From Moniliella sp. 'wahieum' (Eukaryota; Basidiomycota; Moniliellomycetes; Moniliellales; Moniliellaceae), in assembly GCA_003971905.1 (NCBI GenBank), contig RSEE01000108.1, positions 1-64,000 of the forward strand: a stretch of 64,000 nt of DNA, given 5' to 3'. The position numbers were made by a program, and so were the translations under genes. Numbering within the stretch: position 1 is the stretch's first letter; every line of letters starts with the position of its first letter. The notes below the pieces were generated by a model. That model was not told where the DNA came from, did no database searches, and saw only the letters and a list, made by a program, of their open reading frames with translations. Shown here in pieces: positions 60,784-64,000 of the stretch.

Positions 60784-62876
60784 CTACGGCTGCAAGATAA
60801 GTTGCGCCGCGATCTCCGCGACGCCGTAGACGACGGAGGTCAAGTGCTGGGTGGTGACAAAGGGCAAGATGGAGGCGTCGACGACGCGTAGACCCTGTGT
60901 GCCGTACACGCGCAAAGCCGGGTCCACCACACCGCCCAACTCGAACGGCAGCTGGCTGGCAGTGGACGTGGGATGGTACTCGGTACCAAAAGTCCGCGCA
61001 ACAAATTGGAGCCAGTCAGCGTCCGTGGTGACATTGCCCCCTGGAGCCGTTTCCACCAGACCAAATTGTTTGAGAAGCGGGTGAGCGGCCAGTGGGCGCG
61101 CGGTCTGGCACCCCGCGATGAGCAACGCATTGTCCACGTCGTTGGTCAGGTAGGCCGGGTCGATCAACGGCGGATCAAAGGGATCGGTCGAGTTGAGCAA
61201 CACACTTCCCTGGGCAAACGTGTGCTGCAACGCACAGGCAATTGACACCGCGGCCTGGTTCGACTCGAACCAGATCGTCTCGACGGACGGAACGTCGGCC
61301 TGGTACAGATCGGCAATCAAATGTGACACAAGTTGGTAGCCTGCCTTGACACTGGTGGGAGCCTGGTACTTTTCCGCCCACTGGGCGATACTGGTACGGA
61401 TGGTACGCAGCACGTCGGACGTACTGTTGGTGGTCTTGCTAAACGGGAGGTAAGTAACGGCGGACGTGACATAACTGTTGATCTTGGGGTCTTGGCTGGT
61501 ACCTGCAGCAGGAGGAAAGGAACCTTGAGTCGAATTGGTAATGTTGTACTGCACCTGACCGTAGATGTGGTCTTGGAGGTGGTATCCGACGCCCGGGACG
61601 TCCGCCACAAGGGAAATGTTGTGTTTAGCTAGATAACTTGATTCGCCCACGCCGCTCAGGAGGAGCAGCTGCGGCGTCCCAATCGCGCCAGCGGACAAGA
61701 TGACTTCCTGAGCCGCATGGGCAGTGTACACTTTCCCACCTTTCTGCTGCTGGAACTGCACGCCAGTCGCACGTGGTGGCGAGGCGGTATCAAACAAGAC
61801 CTTTACTGCCTGGTGGTCCGTGAGGACATGCAAATTGCTGCGCGCAACAAACGGATCCAAGTATCCCGTGCGGGCAAAGGAGCGGGTCCAATTATCTTGG
61901 CGAATAAACGAGCGGCCCAACCAAGGTCCGGAATTGTTACCGCCATACGCATCGGGGTTGAGTCCCAAGCCCGTAGTTTCCGATGTGGCTTGGAGGAACG
62001 CGCCTTCCGAGCCGTACTGCACGCCATGCCATGACGTATGGATCGGTCCATCGGTCCCGTGCGAGGCCGGGTTGGAACGTAAAAAGTCCACTGGTTGCGG
62101 GAGTGAGGACGACAAGGACGCATTGATCCCCGCCGGCACGGGCTCGGCAAACTCACTCTTTTTCATTGCGGCCAACATGCTATCCCACGTCCAGTCGCTC
62201 CCGTTGGTCTGCAGCGCCGCCCAGGCATCTTGCTCCACTTGGGTGTGCCGTGTCTACTCGTAGAGGATGGGGCGTACGACCAAAGCGCAAAAAAACAGAG
62301 GGTAGGGGGGGTCAGACGTGCCGTGGCTTGCACTACATACTCAGTGTGCCCACGAGGAAAGATGCGGTGGGAGGGACTGAGGGTAGAATACCTTGAAACG
62401 GGGAGAGAAAGGGGACATACAACAAGCATGATGTTGATCGCGCTAGACCCACCGAGCACTTTGCCGCGGGGCCAGGAGACTTGTCGCTGGTCCATCTCAG
62501 CCTGGGGGACGGTGAGGTACTGCCAGTCCTTGTCGGTGCCAAAGGTGACGGTGGACGGGTTGAACATGGCATTGGGGGTGGTGATGTTGGTATCGCCTTC
62601 GCCGCTGGCTCCCGCCTCGAGGACAAGGACGGTATGGTTGGTGCCCTGGGTCAAGCGAGACGCGAGCACGAGGCCGGCCGTGCCTCCTCCAACGATGAGG
62701 TAGTCGTACGTCTGCCCATCAAAGTCGGTCGGGACGGAACTGATGCCGCCGGGCACAGCGGTAGGCAGCGCATGGCTGCCCACACTCAACCCCCACCCAG
62801 CGAGAAGAAGAACGAACGGACGCCGGCGAGACGCATCGAATGAATGCAAGGGCGGCGGATGCAAGGCAGGAAGCAA
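60784..62876 (-). CDS. Secreted GMC oxidoreductase (FAD-dependent)
   Basis: A member of the glucose-methanol-choline oxidoreductases (aryl-alcohol oxidase/glucose dehydrogenase type). The start is at 62876. RRRPFVLLLAGWGLSVGSHA forms a signal peptide, so the protein is likely extracellular. FAD binding is shown by YDYLIVGGGTAGLVLASRL and VLVLEAGASG. GMC signature 1 is WPRGKVLGGSSAINIML. A 167-nt intron (62254-62420, GTATGT...GAGTAG) keeps the frame and joins LV to TRHTQVEQDAWAAL. Signature 2 is GAIGTPQLLLLSGVG near 61680. The catalytic pair is expected at the His of TEYHPTSTA near 60980 and the His of TTQHLTSVVYGVAE near 60840. It ends AAQLILQP. Together ~641 residues, normal for the family, with many N-x-S/T sites. 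This gene has no frame damage. Substrate is not predictable. Confidence 0.93.
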
Positions 62877-62971
62877 AAGACCAACAGAGGCTGCTGGTCG
62901 GTGGTGCGACGAGGACTGGATGTGGTGCGCCTAACAACGCAGCCCTGCGTAGGTGGGGGGGAGGGGAGGGG

Positions 62972-62980
62972 TTTATATAG
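62972..62980 (-). promoter_or_regulatory. TATA box of the GMC gene
   Basis: On the minus strand CTATATAAA stands about 95 bp before the ATG at 62876, a normal distance for a fungal TATA box. Confidence 0.6.
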
Positions 62981-63014
62981 TAGAAACACGCGAGCTGCTT
63001 TTGGCATGCACCGT

Positions 63015-63105
63015 GCCTGAGGCTTGAGGGGAGGCCCTCTGAGGCGTGCGCTTGGGGCTTGGAGCTTGAAGCTTGAGGCTTGAAGCTTGAAGCTGAAGCC
63101 TGACT
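63015..63105. repeat. Degenerate GCTTGAAGCTTGAGG repeat cluster
   Basis: About a dozen 7-8 bp units of the CTTGAAG/CTTGAGG type stand in a row upstream of the GMC gene, including perfect AAGCTT palindromes. The same motif class occurs near 7614, 36002 and 57637. Right after it TGACTATGCAA is duplicated. Confidence 0.8.
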
Positions 63106-64000
63106 ATGCAATGACTATGCAATGATGGCCCGTCGCGGAAACTGACTGTAATGCGCATGACGCATAGACCCGTTCCCCCAACATCATGTGCATGACCACG
63201 GGTGCAATGGATTCTGTTCATGGATTAGGCCGAGTATCGATCAGCCTTGGGCGCATGGAGGACTAGCTGTGTCTACGAGAAGATCAGATGTAATCGTAAG
63301 CTCAGTCGGAGGGCTCAGCTGAGGGCGCAGGCTGCGCTGAACGCATGACGGTTGCGCAACGTTCAACGCGCAACGTACCACCGCCGCCAGAGGCTGCGGC
63401 CGGTGGCTCTGGAGGGGGTCTGCTGGGCGCAACGGCCAATCGGGATTGGAAGAAGGCCCGTGTGGCATGTGGCGAGAGGACGGATGGGCATGGTGAGTGA
63501 GGCCGGAGGATGGACGATCAATGGGGGCGTGGGGTCTTTCGAACTCAGAGATCGCATCCGTCTCTGATGTGCAGCCAAGGTCAGATCCCACACCGTAGAC
63601 CTGGGGGAGCCGTGGGCACGGACATAGGGTCGCTCGTCGGATGCAGGGTTAGGGTTAGGTGGCTGTGCTGGGGTAGTCTGCTCCGCTTCCGGTTCCGACG
63701 GAGGTAAGCGTCTTGGCGTTGGGTTGCCAAGCAAGGCAGGGCAGTGCTTATTTCCGGCTGCGTACTCAGCACGCGTCCATCCGAGCGTCGATCTGAGATG
63801 GTTGTCGATCATCTGAGACCGGGGTGGGGGGGCGTGGCGGGCATGCTCACGTGAGAGACCACGTGAGAGACCACGTGACTGGGAATCGGGCGGTAGGGTT
63901 GCCCAACCCTACCCCGTGTGCCCATTGCGCTCGGACCTCCGAGCTGGGACGGCGGGTGTGATGTAAGCAGCAGTGGGCCGTGGCTCATGGCACCCCCGCA
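63106..64000. other. Right edge: no gene, telomere-like motif, E-boxes, palindrome
   Basis: Open frames have no recognised motif. AGGGTTAGGGTTAGG (63645-63659) matches about 2.5 units of TTAGGG. Three CACGTG boxes lie at 63848, 63860 and 63872, in a 12-bp repeat. A perfect 10-bp inverted repeat, GGTAGGGTTG / CAACCCTACC with a 2-bp centre, follows at 63892-63913. Confidence 0.55.

Noticed and set aside
63645-63659. Chromosome end
   Set aside because: Only about 2.5 telomere-type units are present and unique-looking sequence continues to the window edge, so this is an interstitial motif at most.

Overview
The window reads as nuclear DNA of a GC-rich fungus, most likely a basidiomycete. The fungal call rests on a PIL1/LSP1-type eisosome protein, a PalI/SUR7-type tetraspan protein, a fungal-style Rab11 and a TTAGGG-type motif. 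The basidiomycete call is an inference from high GC, short GT-AG introns and a Ty3/Gypsy chromovirus. Genes lie on both strands, mostly 0.3-1 kb apart, and several pairs share a bidirectional promoter.

Layout. 0.6-6.3 kb: METTL21-type methyltransferase (-), PalI/SUR7-like membrane protein (+), Pro/Gln-rich glycine-zipper protein (+). 6.3-16.7 kb: no convincing gene. From about 9.4 kb this block turns AT-richer than the rest and carries a short LTR element (TRIM) with matching target-site duplications. 16.7-31 kb: D-aminoacylase (-), WKF-domain nucleolar-type protein (+), beta-tubulin (-), Rab11-type GTPase (-), RidA (-), SmD3 (-), Hsp110 (+). 31-40.6 kb: eisosome-like PIL1 protein (+), Siw14/Oca-type phosphatase (-), ribosomal protein uS11/RPS14 (+), calmodulin (-), sorbitol/xylitol dehydrogenase (+). 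40.87-46.64 kb: a complete-length Ty3/Gypsy chromovirus with two LTRs and 5-bp target duplications. 47-60 kb: C2H2/poly-Q transcription factor (+), an unassigned coding stretch (+), a large polytopic membrane protein (+), a small PPxY membrane protein (-), an ER-type DnaJ protein (+), UBA4/MOCS3 (+). 60.8-62.9 kb: an intact secreted GMC oxidoreductase (-). 63-64 kb: repeat-rich sequence with E-boxes and a telomere-like motif.

Most genes are housekeeping: splicing (SmD3), translation (RPS14), tRNA thiolation (UBA4), chaperones (Hsp110, DnaJ), calcium signalling, vesicle traffic, cytoskeleton and plasma-membrane domains. They do not form one pathway. No cluster, defence island or CRISPR array is visible.

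Two window-wide features matter to any user. First, most conserved host genes are interrupted by one-base shifts, often in short homopolymers, even in genes that should be essential. These look like consensus errors, so spans below are gene extents and not clean reading frames. The GMC oxidoreductase is a clear exception and reads cleanly through two exons. Second, short-period repeats are everywhere: hexanucleotide runs coding dipeptide repeats inside genes, and locus-specific 6-14 bp repeats and small palindromes between genes.
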